Part shown: positions 1 to 6,406 of the stretch, piece by piece | Position numbering within the stretch: the stretch's first letter is position 1 | Layout of the letters: each line of letters begins with the position of its first letter | From: Coprococcus sp. | GTDB lineage: Bacteria; Bacillota; Clostridia; Lachnospirales; Lachnospiraceae | Assembly: GCA_016297495.1 (NCBI GenBank) | Contig: JAEDGN010000043.1 | Location: 1-17,849, forward strand | Length of the DNA: 17,849 nucleotides | Reading direction: 5' to 3' | Program-made: the position numbers and the translations under genes | The notes under the pieces: model-generated | Database searches by the model: none | What the model was told of the DNA's origin: nothing | Seen by the model: only the letters and a program-made list of their open reading frames with translations

Positions 1-158
1 TCCATGAATTCTGCGGAAGAACCGGCGGCGCCATTGATGTCGGAAACGGCAAACACGTACACTATATTAAATCTTTTACAACAAAAGAAGATGGTCACAA
101 ACATGAATTCCAGGCCGCTACTCTGATCGACAGTCCTACCGATTTCAGGTGCAGCTAA
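1..158 (+). CDS. YmaF-like protein, 3' end only
   Basis: The reading frame beginning at base 3 is open to a TAA at 156-158 and gives the last 51 residues of a protein; the start lies outside the window. The tail is rich in histidine and glycine, with spaced motifs of the form GKHVHYIKSFTT and GHKHEFQAAT. These resemble the repeated His-rich turns of the small YmaF family, whose function is unknown. The other two plus frames lack this pattern: frame 1 is open until 131 but gives no family-like motif. The gene converges on the small minus-strand gene that ends at 194, with a GC-rich hairpin between them. The family call rests on a short stretch. Confidence 0.6.
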   Translation, partial: HEFCGRTGGAIDVGNGKHVHYIKSFTTKEDGHKHEFQAATLIDSPTDFRCS

Positions 159-170
159 TATGAGCAACTA

Positions 171-189
171 CCCCGGGATATTCCCGGGG
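171..189. terminator. GC-rich hairpin between convergent genes
   Basis: CCCCGGGA at 171-178 pairs perfectly with TCCCGGGG at 182-189 around a 3-base loop. It lies 12 bases after the YmaF-like stop codon and 5 bases past the stop of the opposing gene. There is no clean T-run on either side, so it is not a canonical intrinsic terminator. Its position suggests it ends or stabilises transcripts from both directions. Confidence 0.45.
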
Positions 190-193
190 GCCT

Positions 194-469
194 CTATTCT
201 ACCTCTCCTTTAATAATATAGGTTTTCTTTTTCTCCCGAATCGTCTCCTCAAATGGTTCCTCCTCAGATATTGTCATCAAAATATCGTCAATAAGCATAT
301 CTCCGCCCTCGTCTACCTCAAAAGGAATATCCAACTCATATAAATAATCGGATATCTCATTCATCTGATCATGATAAACACTGGAATTTATACCAGCAAG
401 CTCAAATACCCGGCTGCTCTCTTCTTTCTTTTTTCCATTAGACAGGATTACTATACTTAATTTATACAT
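194..469 (-). CDS. Small acidic protein of unknown function (91 aa)
   Basis: The ORF starts with ATG at 467-469 and has GGAGGG 7 bases upstream, a good ribosome binding site. I do not recognise the family. The product starts with a hydrophobic strand (KLSIVIL), then a KKKEESS patch, and is rich in Asp and Glu in the middle (ELDIPFEVDEGGD, DDILMTISEEEPFEE) before a basic KKKTYIIKG end. There is no signal peptide or membrane segment, so it is probably a small soluble cytoplasmic protein. It is transcribed divergently from the dehydrogenase gene and has its own promoter-like sequence, which supports it being real. A function cannot be given. Confidence 0.7.
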   Translation of the reverse strand: MYKLSIVILSNGKKKEESSRVFELAGINSSVYHDQMNEISDYLYELDIPFEVDEGGDMLIDDILMTISEEEPFEETIREKKKTYIIKGEVE

Positions 470-523
470 ATTTTCCCTCCGAATGTAATCTCAATTAATC
501 AAATACATTGTTTTATGATATAT

Positions 524-552
524 ATTATAACTTACTTTTATACTGTAAACAA
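524..552 (-). promoter_or_regulatory. Sigma-A promoter for the 91-aa gene
   Basis: On the minus strand TTGTTT (547-552) is followed after 17 bases by a perfect TATAAT (524-529). The -35 box is weak and the -10 box is ideal. It lies about 55 bases upstream of the start codon. Confidence 0.55.
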
Positions 553-585
553 TCTGCATTATAATTTTTCTTTTCTTGTATACAA

Positions 586-602
586 TTCATGTTTTACATG
601 AA
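586..602. promoter_or_regulatory. 17-bp palindrome in the divergent promoter region
   Basis: TTCATG (586-591) and CATGAA (597-602) are perfect inverted half-sites around TTTTA. The palindrome sits between the -35 boxes of the two divergent promoters and could be an operator serving either gene. The cognate regulator is not apparent. Confidence 0.35.
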
Positions 603-659
603 AACTACATGATACTGGTCAATTTATTCACAATCTTTACAATTTCTATGAATCTTTAT

Positions 660-688
660 TTGACAACTTTATCAAAATTGTCTATAAT
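660..688 (+). promoter_or_regulatory. Consensus sigma-A promoter of the dehydrogenase gene
   Basis: TTGACA (660-665), a 17-base spacer and TATAAT (683-688) form a perfect-consensus vegetative promoter. Transcription should start near 695, giving a leader of about 38 bases that contains the GAAGGGAG ribosome binding site just before the ATG at 733. Confidence 0.85.
662..682. promoter_or_regulatory. Imperfect inverted repeat inside the promoter
   Basis: GACAACTTT (662-670) and AAAATTGTC (674-682) form a dyad with 8 of 9 positions matching around ATC. It overlaps the -35 box and fills the spacer, so a bound protein would block RNA polymerase. This is a candidate operator for repression of the dehydrogenase gene. 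Part of the symmetry comes from the -35 box itself, so chance is possible. Confidence 0.4.
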
Positions 689-732
689 AGGAAAGAGCAA
701 GCATATATTTATTATGTGAAGGGAGTATTATC

Positions 733-1704
733 ATGACACTTGATGAGATTAAAAAAGTTGTAATTGCCGGTGCAGGCACAATGGGCGCATCTATGGCTCA
801 GATTTTTGCTGAAAAAGGCTATACGGTTGTTGTCAGAGGCCATTCAGAAAGAGGCCTTGAAAGAGCAAAACATCTTATAGAGGTTAATCAGGCCAGCCTT
901 GTAGAAGCTGGTGATATTTCTTCTGAAGAATCTGCAGCTCTTCAGTCCAGACTTAGCTTCACACGTGAATCAGATTGCCTCGAAGACTGTGATATTGTTA
1001 TTGAATCTATCGTTGAAGATCTGAAGGTTAAACAGGATTTCTTCGAAATGGTTTCCAAGATTGTAAAACCAGACTGTATCCTTGCTACCAACACATCCGG
1101 TCTTTCCATCACCAAGATTGCCGAGAATGTTGTCGGCAAAGAAAGATTCTGTGGCATGCACTGGTTCAACCCGCCTCATATCGTTCCTCTGATCGAGGTT
1201 ATCAATGGCGATGAAACAGATCAGGCTGTTGCTGATGTTGTTTATCAGCTTTCTCTGAAAGTTGGCAAGAAACCTATCTACGTTAAGAAGGATGCTCCGG
1301 GCTTTATCGCCAACCGTATCCAGTCTGCGATTCTTCGTGAAGCAGTTTACATTGTTGAGCAGGGTATCGGCGACTATTCAGATGTAGATGGTGCCATGAA
1401 GTATGGTCTCGGTTTCCGCTATGCGTGCCTTGGACCATGTGAAGTTGTTGACCAGGGCGGTCTTGATATTCACCATCATATCGCGTCCTATCTGTGGGAA
1501 GACCTTTCAGATGCTAAAAAGCCATCCGGTCAGTTCGAAGAGATTTATCAGGCCGGCAACTATGGCGTTAAGACAGGAAAAGGCTTTTATGACTACAGCG
1601 GTGACAAAGCTGACAAGGCTGTTCAGGCTCGTGACGCAATGTACCTCGCTATGGCTAAATGCAATCCAACAGGTGTTGGTGAGAAATACGGCTACGAAAA
1701 CTAA
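733..1704 (+). CDS. 3-hydroxyacyl-CoA dehydrogenase family protein (NAD-dependent)
   Basis: This 323-residue protein has the two-domain fold of 3-hydroxyacyl-CoA dehydrogenases. It should interconvert 3-hydroxyacyl-CoA (such as 3-hydroxybutyryl-CoA) and 3-ketoacyl-CoA with NAD(H). Visible marks are the N-terminal Rossmann loop GAGTMG (13-18), NTSG (120-123), the catalytic His143 in GMHWFNPP with its partner Glu155, and PGFIANR (189-195) opening the C-terminal helical domain. It is about 40 residues longer than the usual 282-residue butyrate-pathway Hbd. The segment GLGFRYACLGPCEV recalls the lambda-crystallin/L-gulonate dehydrogenase and carnitine dehydrogenase branch, so the natural substrate is uncertain. 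It stands alone rather than in a thl-crt-bcd-etf cluster, with a strong promoter and its own terminator. A good ribosome binding site supports the ATG. Confidence 0.85.
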   Translation: MTLDEIKKVVIAGAGTMGASMAQIFAEKGYTVVVRGHSERGLERAKHLIEVNQASLVEAGDISSEESAALQSRLSFTRESDCLEDCDIVIESIVEDLKVKQDFFEMVSKIVKPDCILATNTSGLSITKIAENVVGKERFCGMHWFNPPHIVPLIEVINGDETDQAVADVVYQLSLKVGKKPIYVKKDAPGFIANRIQSAILREAVYIVEQGIGDYSDVDGAMKYGLGFRYACLGPCEVVDQGGLDIHHHIASYLWEDLSDAKKPSGQFEEIYQAGNYGVKTGKGFYDYSGDKADKAVQARDAMYLAMAKCNPTGVGEKYGYEN

Positions 1705-1740
1705 ACATATCAATCGCTGCTATCAGTGAATTGAATTTTT

Positions 1741-1773
1741 CAGGGAAGAATACATCTGTTCTTCCCTGTTTTT
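1741..1773 (+). terminator. Intrinsic terminator of the dehydrogenase gene
   Basis: CAGGGAAGAA (1741-1750) pairs with TTCTTCCCTG (1759-1768) around an 8-base loop and is followed directly by five T. It lies 36 bases past the stop codon. Confidence 0.9.
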
Positions 1774-1798
1774 GTTATAAATATTAATCTATGACAAT

Positions 1799-1834
1799 AA
1801 AAAACTGCAGAACATTTCTATTCCGCAGTTTTTT
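1799..1834 (-). terminator. Intrinsic terminator of infC-rpmI-rplT
   Basis: On the minus strand AAAAAACTGC pairs with GCAGTTTTTT, with an additional inner GAA/TTC pairing. The run of T at the end completes a canonical terminator just after rplT. The A-rich left arm may let it also act on the opposite strand. Confidence 0.85.
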
Positions 1835-1849
1835 CATATTCTTATTCTA

Positions 1850-2206
1850 TTAAGCTAACTGAGATTTAGCTGTCTCACATAATGCTGTAAAAGCTGCTGC
1901 ATCACTGATAGCCATCTCAGAAAGCATCTTTCTGTTAACTTCAACACCTGCAAGCTTCAGACCATGCATCAATTTGCTGTAAGATAAACCATTCATTCTT
2001 GCAGCTGCATTGATTCTTGCAATCCATAACTGTCTGAACTGACGCTTTCTCTGCTTTCTGCCTGCATAAGAACTTGTTAAAGCTCTCATTACGGACTGTT
2101 TTGCTACTCTATACTGTTTTGATCTGGCACCTCTGTAACCCTTAGCCAGTTTTAAAACTCTGTTATGTTTCTTTTTAGCGTTTAAGCCGCCTTTGATTCT
2201 TGCCAT
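1850..2206 (-). CDS. rplT: 50S ribosomal protein L20
   Basis: The 118-residue product is a full-length L20. It has the very basic N-terminal arm MARIKGGLNAKKKHNRVLK, the RQLWIARINAA motif and the C-terminal globular half. L20 binds 23S rRNA early in large-subunit assembly and, in many bacteria, represses its own operon through the leader mRNA. It is the last gene of infC-rpmI-rplT, 24 bases after rpmI. GGAGG sits 9 bases before the ATG. Confidence 0.97.
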   Translation of the reverse strand: MARIKGGLNAKKKHNRVLKLAKGYRGARSKQYRVAKQSVMRALTSSYAGRKQRKRQFRQLWIARINAAARMNGLSYSKLMHGLKLAGVEVNRKMLSEMAISDAAAFTALCETAKSQLA

Positions 2207-2230
2207 TTTGTCGTTCCTCCGTTTCCTTTA

Positions 2231-2428
2231 TTACAGGTAAGGTAAAATCTTCTTCATTACCTTTGCGTTAGTTGCATCTGTCATTGTTGCATGTCTGAGA
2301 TTTCTCTTTCTCTTAGCAGACTTCTTTGTTAAGATATGGCTCTTATAAGCTTTCATTCTCTTTAACTGACCAGTACCTGTTTTTTTGAAACGCTTTGCAG
2401 CTGCTCTACTTGTTTTTACCTTTGGCAT
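2231..2428 (-). CDS. rpmI: 50S ribosomal protein L35
   Basis: This is a 65-residue basic protein with the L35 signature: MPKVKTSRAAAKRFKKTG at the start, then SHILTKKSAKRKRNLR. It is a structural component of the large ribosomal subunit. It is the middle gene of the conserved infC-rpmI-rplT operon, 29 bases after infC, with AAGGAGG 9 bases before its ATG. Length and order are normal for Firmicutes. Confidence 0.97.
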   Translation of the reverse strand: MPKVKTSRAAAKRFKKTGTGQLKRMKAYKSHILTKKSAKRKRNLRHATMTDATNAKVMKKILPYL

Positions 2429-2457
2429 TTTAATGTCCTCCTTAATATGAAAATGGT

Positions 2458-2967
2458 CTAATTACGTTTTTCAACTAAAAACATAACCATGCTCTTACCT
2501 TCCAGCTTGGCAGGTTTGTCAATTACCGCAACATCAGATAACTGCTGAGCAAAATCTTCCAGAATCGTCTTGCCGACTGCTGTGTGAGCCAACTCACGCC
2601 CTCTGAAACGGACAGCGACCTTTACCTTGTTGCCGCCGGATACAAACTTTCTTGCCTGATTCACTTTCGTATTCAGGTCATTCGTATCAATATTCGGTGA
2701 CAGGCGGATCTCTTTGACTTCGATAACCTTCTGTTTCTTCCTTGCTTCCTTCTCCTTGCGCGCCTGTTCATATCTGTACTTACCATAATCGATAATTTTG
2801 CATACAGGCGGTTTGGCCGTCGGAGCAATCTTCACCAAATCCAGATTAGCCTCTCTGGCTAACTTCATTGCATCCCTGGCTGACATGATACCTAACTGTT
2901 CGCCGTCTTCCCCAATCAGGCGGATCTCCCGGTCCCTGATCTGCTCATTAATCATTAATTCGCTAAT
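2458..2967 (-). CDS. infC: Translation initiation factor IF-3, starting at ATT
   Basis: IF-3 binds the 30S subunit, keeps subunits apart and checks the start codon and initiator tRNA. The N domain (NEQIRDREIRLIGEDGEQLG) is joined by a charged linker (ARKEKEARKKQK) to the C domain (VRFRGRE and the MVMFLVEK end). An in-frame ATG exists at 2980-2982, but its bases form part of GGAGGTG (2974-2980), which is clearly the Shine-Dalgarno sequence. Six bases further on is ATT (2965-2967), giving a 169-residue protein that begins SELMINEQ after the initiator. AUU is the usual infC start in E. coli and Bacillus and underlies IF-3 autoregulation. The next ATG (2953-2955) is an alternative but lies farther from the Shine-Dalgarno sequence. 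Confidence 0.95.
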   Translation of the reverse strand: MSELMINEQIRDREIRLIGEDGEQLGIMSARDAMKLAREANLDLVKIAPTAKPPVCKIIDYGKYRYEQARKEKEARKKQKVIEVKEIRLSPNIDTNDLNTKVNQARKFVSGGNKVKVAVRFRGRELAHTAVGKTILEDFAQQLSDVAVIDKPAKLEGKSMVMFLVEKRN

Positions 2968-3014
2968 AACTGACACCTCCATGTCTCATGACTTTATTCA
3001 TAACATTGAACACT

Positions 3015-3049
3015 GAAAAAATGGTGAGCAGAAAAACTACTCACCATTT
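3015..3049 (-). terminator. Leader terminator upstream of infC
   Basis: In the transcript AATGGTGAGTAG pairs with CTGCTCACCATT around a U-rich loop and is followed by a run of six U. It lies about 35 bases before the infC Shine-Dalgarno sequence, so it acts before the coding region, as expected for an attenuator. Confidence 0.8.
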
Positions 3050-3159
3050 AAGACACTTATTGTGTAAAAAACTTAAATATGAACCCAAGTCATCTGAAAT
3101 GCTAAGGTGAGAGTGAGTACTCTGCTTTCTTGTAACAGTGTCGCGTCTTATGCGCAACC
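3015..3159 (-). promoter_or_regulatory. Attenuator leader of infC operon (L20-leader type)
   Basis: The 5' leader of infC contains a terminator hairpin (3015-3049). Upstream of it are TACTCAC (complement of 3113-3119) and CTCACC (complement of 3106-3111). Both can pair with GGTGAGTA, the 5' arm of that terminator, forming a rival antiterminator. This arrangement matches the known Firmicute L20 leader, where L20 binding favours termination and so limits infC-rpmI-rplT expression. The leader class is inferred from position and pairing; I have not folded the whole RNA. Confidence 0.65.
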
Positions 3160-3165
3160 TTTATT

Positions 3166-3194
3166 ATAGTAGCACCTTCCGAAATATTTGTCAA
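3166..3194 (-). promoter_or_regulatory. Promoter of infC-rpmI-rplT
   Basis: On the minus strand TTGACA (3189-3194) is followed after 17 bases by TACTAT (3166-3171). An overlapping perfect TATAAT (3163-3168) lies at a 20-base spacing. It starts only 16 bases after the thrS stop, so the operon is transcribed independently of thrS, with possible read-through since no clear thrS terminator is visible. Confidence 0.75.
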
Positions 3195-3209
3195 CACAAA
3201 AATTGATTT

Positions 3210-5165
3210 CTATTTTTCTGTTACTTCCTGACGGATTTCTTTTGTACGAATCTCTTTGCAAATAGCATCGATAAATTCGCCCAGAGGCTTCACACCCTCA
3301 TCACCGGCGAAACGACTTCTGACAGATACCGTATGATCTGCCTCTTCCTGCTGTCCCACAACGAGCATGTACGGCAGCTTATCCATTCTCGCTTCACGAA
3401 TCTTAAAGCCGATCTTCTCTGCTCTCTCATCCACTTCTGCATCAATACCATTTGCTCTCAGTTCCCTCAGCACTTCATTGGCATATGCGGAATATTTTTC
3501 AGAAATAGGCAGTACACGTACCTGTTCCGGACACAGCCATGTCGGGAATTTACCGGCATATTTCTCAATGAGCCATGCCAGTGTTCTCTCATAGCAGCCA
3601 ATAGAAGTTCTATGGATAATATAAGGACGAACCTTTGCGCCATTCTGATCAATAAAATACATGTCGAACTGTTCAGCCAGAAGAGCATCCCACTGAATCG
3701 TAATCATTGTATCTTCCTTACCATAAACATTCCTGGCATTAATATCCACCTTTGGTCCGTAGAATGCAGCTTCACCCACATCCTCTACAAAAGGAATATT
3801 CAGTTCTGTCAGTACATCACGGATATGCTGTTCGGTCTCGTTCCAAACCTCAGGCTCACCAATATACTTCTCACTATTATCAGGATCCCATTTGGACAGA
3901 TGATAGGTTACATCATCATTCAGGCCTAAAGTTGTAAGGCAGTATTTAGCCAGAGCAAGACATCCCTTGAACTCTTCTACCATCTGGTCAGGACGCACAA
4001 TCAGATGTCCCTCTGAAATCGTAAACTGGCGCACACGGGTCAGGCCATGCATCTCGCCTGAATCCTCATTACGGAATAATGTGGATGTCTCGCCGTAGCG
4101 CAGCGGCAGATCACGATAGCTGTGCTGTGTTGCCTTATAAACGTAATATTGGAAAGGACATGTCATCGGACGCAGAGCAAATACTTCTTTATCCTTCTCC
4201 TCGTCTCCAAGAACAAACATACCTTCCTTATAATGATCCCAATGACCGGAAATCTTATACAGATCACTCTTAGCCATCAGCGGAGTTTTTGTACGGACAT
4301 AGCCCCATTCCTTATCCTCCAGATCCTCGATCCATCTCTGAAGCTTCTGGACTATCTTCTGTCCTTTCGGCATCAGAAGCGGAAGTCCCTGGCCAATAAC
4401 ATCAACCGTGGTAAACAATTCCATCTCACGGCCCAGCTTATTATGATCACGGCGTTTTGCATCTTCCATACGTTCCAGGTGAGCAGCCAGATCATCCTTC
4501 TTGGTATAAGCTGTACCGTAGATTCTCTGCAGGCGTGCCTTACTGGAATCACCTCTCCAGTAAGCCATAGAAGAAGATGTCAATTTAAATGCCTTGATAG
4601 TCTTCATGCTCATCAGATGCGGTCCTGCACACAGATCGATATATTCTCCCTGCTGATAGAAAGAAATAACCGCTTCCTCCGGCAGATCCTGAATGAGTTC
4701 CACCTTATAAGGCTCCTCTCTCTTCTCCATCAGAGCAATAGCCTCTTCCCTCGGCAGCTCAAAACGAACGATTTCAGGATTCTCCTTGATAATCTTTTTC
4801 ATTTCCTTTTCAATATTGTCCAGATCTTCCCTTGACAGAGGCTCAATATCGAAATCATAATAGAAACCATCCTCGATGGACGGACCAATCGCACATTTTG
4901 CATTCGGATACAGACGCTTAATAGCCTGAGCCAGCACATGAGATGTGGTATGTCTGAAAGCGCCGCGTCCCTCAGGATCATTGAATGTCAGAATATTCAA
5001 TTCACAATCTCTGTCAATAACTGTTCTTAAATCTTCAACCTTTCCGTCAATTTCACAGGCACAGGCATTTCTTGCTAAACCTTCTGAAATATCCTTTGCA
5101 ATATCAATGGCTCTCATGGAAGACTCATAAATCTTTTCTGAGCCGTCTTTCAGTGTAATTTTCAT
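3210..5165 (-). CDS. thrS: Threonyl-tRNA synthetase
   Basis: ThrRS charges tRNA-Thr with threonine and edits mischarged serine. In the 651-residue product I see an N-terminal TGS domain (about 1-62), the editing domain with HTTSH (72-76) and CAGPH (179-183), and the class II core. The core shows RPMTC (332-336, with the zinc-binding Cys), motif 2 (FRNEDSGEMHGLTRVRQF, 364-381) and motif 3 around GCYERTLAWLIEKY. An anticodon-binding domain follows (VRVLPISEKY to the end). The frame is open 38 codons further upstream, but AAGGAGGT just before the ATG at 5163-5165 fixes the start, and the extra codons fall in leader RNA. The gene is controlled by a T-box leader. Confidence 0.97.
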   Translation of the reverse strand: MKITLKDGSEKIYESSMRAIDIAKDISEGLARNACACEIDGKVEDLRTVIDRDCELNILTFNDPEGRGAFRHTTSHVLAQAIKRLYPNAKCAIGPSIEDGFYYDFDIEPLSREDLDNIEKEMKKIIKENPEIVRFELPREEAIALMEKREEPYKVELIQDLPEEAVISFYQQGEYIDLCAGPHLMSMKTIKAFKLTSSSMAYWRGDSSKARLQRIYGTAYTKKDDLAAHLERMEDAKRRDHNKLGREMELFTTVDVIGQGLPLLMPKGQKIVQKLQRWIEDLEDKEWGYVRTKTPLMAKSDLYKISGHWDHYKEGMFVLGDEEKDKEVFALRPMTCPFQYYVYKATQHSYRDLPLRYGETSTLFRNEDSGEMHGLTRVRQFTISEGHLIVRPDQMVEEFKGCLALAKYCLTTLGLNDDVTYHLSKWDPDNSEKYIGEPEVWNETEQHIRDVLTELNIPFVEDVGEAAFYGPKVDINARNVYGKEDTMITIQWDALLAEQFDMYFIDQNGAKVRPYIIHRTSIGCYERTLAWLIEKYAGKFPTWLCPEQVRVLPISEKYSAYANEVLRELRANGIDAEVDERAEKIGFKIREARMDKLPYMLVVGQQEEADHTVSVRSRFAGDEGVKPLGEFIDAICKEIRTKEIRQEVTEK

Positions 5166-5277
5166 GTCATTACCTCCTTCATATATCAAACAACCGGTTC
5201 GGATACCAATTTGTATCCATTGCAATCTGCCGGAGGCTTTTTTATGACACCGGCAACAAATCTGTTCCCAGTGAAAC

Positions 5278-5316
5278 AAAAAAAGCCCCCGTCTGCATGC
5301 AATAACAGACAGGGGC
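5278..5316 (-). terminator. T-box terminator hairpin
   Basis: In the transcript GCCCCTGTCTG pairs with CAGACGGGGGC (one G-U pair) and is followed by seven U. It competes with the antiterminator that contains the T-box sequence. Confidence 0.93.
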
Positions 5317-5502
5317 GAGTCATTCCCGCGGTTCCACCCTTATTTGGAATCTTCATTCTGATTATAACGTCATCAACGGGCTGGATTGGAGCCACTCCGA
5401 GTTAGTTTTCGACCGCTTCCTATAAGGCTGATTCCAGCAGACACAACCCTCTCTGGTATATTCCACGATGTACTCTTCTCATCAACGTGTTAACTTAATT
5501 TC
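5278..5502 (-). promoter_or_regulatory. Threonine T-box riboswitch of thrS
   Basis: The leader RNA carries the T-box hallmark AGGGTGGAACCGCGGG (complement of 5325-5340), immediately followed by a terminator. Upstream are Stem I elements: AGAGAGGG, and an AGTA opposite a GAA that suggests the loop-E motif of the specifier loop. After GAA and one base comes ACT (5404-5406), a threonine codon, followed by a purine. This makes ACU the likely specifier. Uncharged tRNA-Thr would stabilise the antiterminator and switch thrS on. The T-box itself is certain; the specifier position is inferred by eye. Confidence 0.93.
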
Positions 5503-5516
5503 ATTCTGATTATAAC
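5352..5516. repeat. Two exact 17-bp direct repeats in the thrS leader
   Basis: TTCATTCTGATTATAAC occurs at 5352-5368 and again at 5500-5516. The second copy contains the -10 box of the thrS promoter and the transcription start. The first lies inside the leader, between Stem I and the antiterminator. The octamer GTTGATGA (minus strand) is also found twice, close to each copy (5479-5486 and 5370-5377). Confidence 0.8.
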
Positions 5517-5536
5517 ACTGAATTTAACTTTGTCAA
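5509..5536 (-). promoter_or_regulatory. Promoter of thrS
   Basis: On the minus strand TTGACA (5531-5536) is followed after 16 bases by TATAAT (5509-5514). Both boxes are perfect and the spacer is one base short of ideal. It begins 14 bases past the stop of the alarmone synthetase gene. A small AGGGA/TCCCT hairpin (5536-5551) overlaps both features. Confidence 0.85.
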
Positions 5537-5549
5537 GGGAGATTTGTCC

Positions 5550-6251
5550 CTATTCTGTTTTCTTAAGTGTGTTGTATATATTCTGCATCCGAAGATCCGT
5601 CCCTGCGATGACATCAGAACATTCCTTTAATTCCTGGGCTATTTCATCCGATACCGGTCCATCGGTTTTATATTTCAGCTGATGCTCAAGACTCGCCCAG
5701 AAGTCCATCGCAATCGTTCTGATCTGAACTTCTACCTTTAACGGTTTACAGCCATCTGAGAAGAAAACCGGAATCTGTACCACCAGATGCAGACTGCGAT
5801 AGCCATTTGGCTTTGGATTAGCTATATAATCCTTTATCTGCAGCACAGTGATATCATTCTGAGAAGTCAACATATCCGCAACCATATAGATATCCTGCAC
5901 GTAACTGCAAATGACTCTGATACCGGCCACATCATGAAGGTTCTCCTCCACAGACTGCAAGGTAACAGGATATCCCCTCCGCTGCAGTTTCTCAATGATA
6001 CTTGCCGGTTTTTTGACACGATATTTGATATAGGCTATAGGATTATGACTCCTTTTTACCTGGAATTCATCATTCAGAACTTCCAGCTTGGTACGTACCT
6101 CCCGGATAGCACTATTATACATCATCATCAGTTCTTCGAACTGCTTGGCTACTTCTCTGAACGCGCCAATATTCTCAGCAAAATCTATATTCTGAAGAAC
6201 AACCGTCTCCAGTTCCAACCCCTTTTCAATTGCCACTGTATTTTCTTCCAT
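5550..6251 (-). CDS. relQ: Small alarmone synthetase, RelQ/YjbM type (GTP pyrophosphokinase)
   Basis: This 233-residue protein has a RelA/SpoT synthetase domain only. It transfers pyrophosphate from ATP to GDP or GTP to make (p)ppGpp, the stringent-response signal. Motifs are HDVAGIR (106-112), KDYIANPKPNGYRSLH (140-155, the G-loop region), EVQIRT (174-179) and MDFWASLEHQLKYK (182-195). There is no HD hydrolase, TGS or ACT domain, so it can synthesise but not degrade the alarmone and does not sense the ribosome like long RelA. GAGGAGG lies 5 bases before the ATG. A TATAAT on the minus strand (6308-6313) just past the pta terminator may belong to its promoter, but I see no good -35 box. RelQ versus RelP is assigned from overall resemblance. 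Confidence 0.9.
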   Translation of the reverse strand: MEENTVAIEKGLELETVVLQNIDFAENIGAFREVAKQFEELMMMYNSAIREVRTKLEVLNDEFQVKRSHNPIAYIKYRVKKPASIIEKLQRRGYPVTLQSVEENLHDVAGIRVICSYVQDIYMVADMLTSQNDITVLQIKDYIANPKPNGYRSLHLVVQIPVFFSDGCKPLKVEVQIRTIAMDFWASLEHQLKYKTDGPVSDEIAQELKECSDVIAGTDLRMQNIYNTLKKTE

Positions 6252-6326
6252 CCCTGCCTCCTCTGTAAATAAAAAACAAATTGCTTTTGTAAACCTGTAT
6301 CCCTTATATTATACTGCTATTTACAG

Positions 6327-6387
6327 AAAAAAGCCATATCATGCCGGTCAGGAATATTCATCTCCTGAACAACATGATACGGCTTTT
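6327..6387 (-). terminator. Large two-tier terminator hairpin after pta
   Basis: In the transcript the outer stem pairs AAAAGCCGTATCATG with CATGATATGGCTTTT (one mismatch or wobble). A nested hairpin TCAGGA/TCCTGA sits in the loop, and six U follow. It is 20 bases past the pta stop and is a strong intrinsic terminator with an unusual nested structure. Confidence 0.85.
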
Positions 6388-6406
6388 CAAACTCATCTGT
6401 TATCTA

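Noticed and set aside
5166..5279. A 38-codon upstream extension of thrS
   Set aside because: It lies in the leader RNA between the T-box terminator and the true ATG, includes the Shine-Dalgarno sequence, and has no ThrRS homology.
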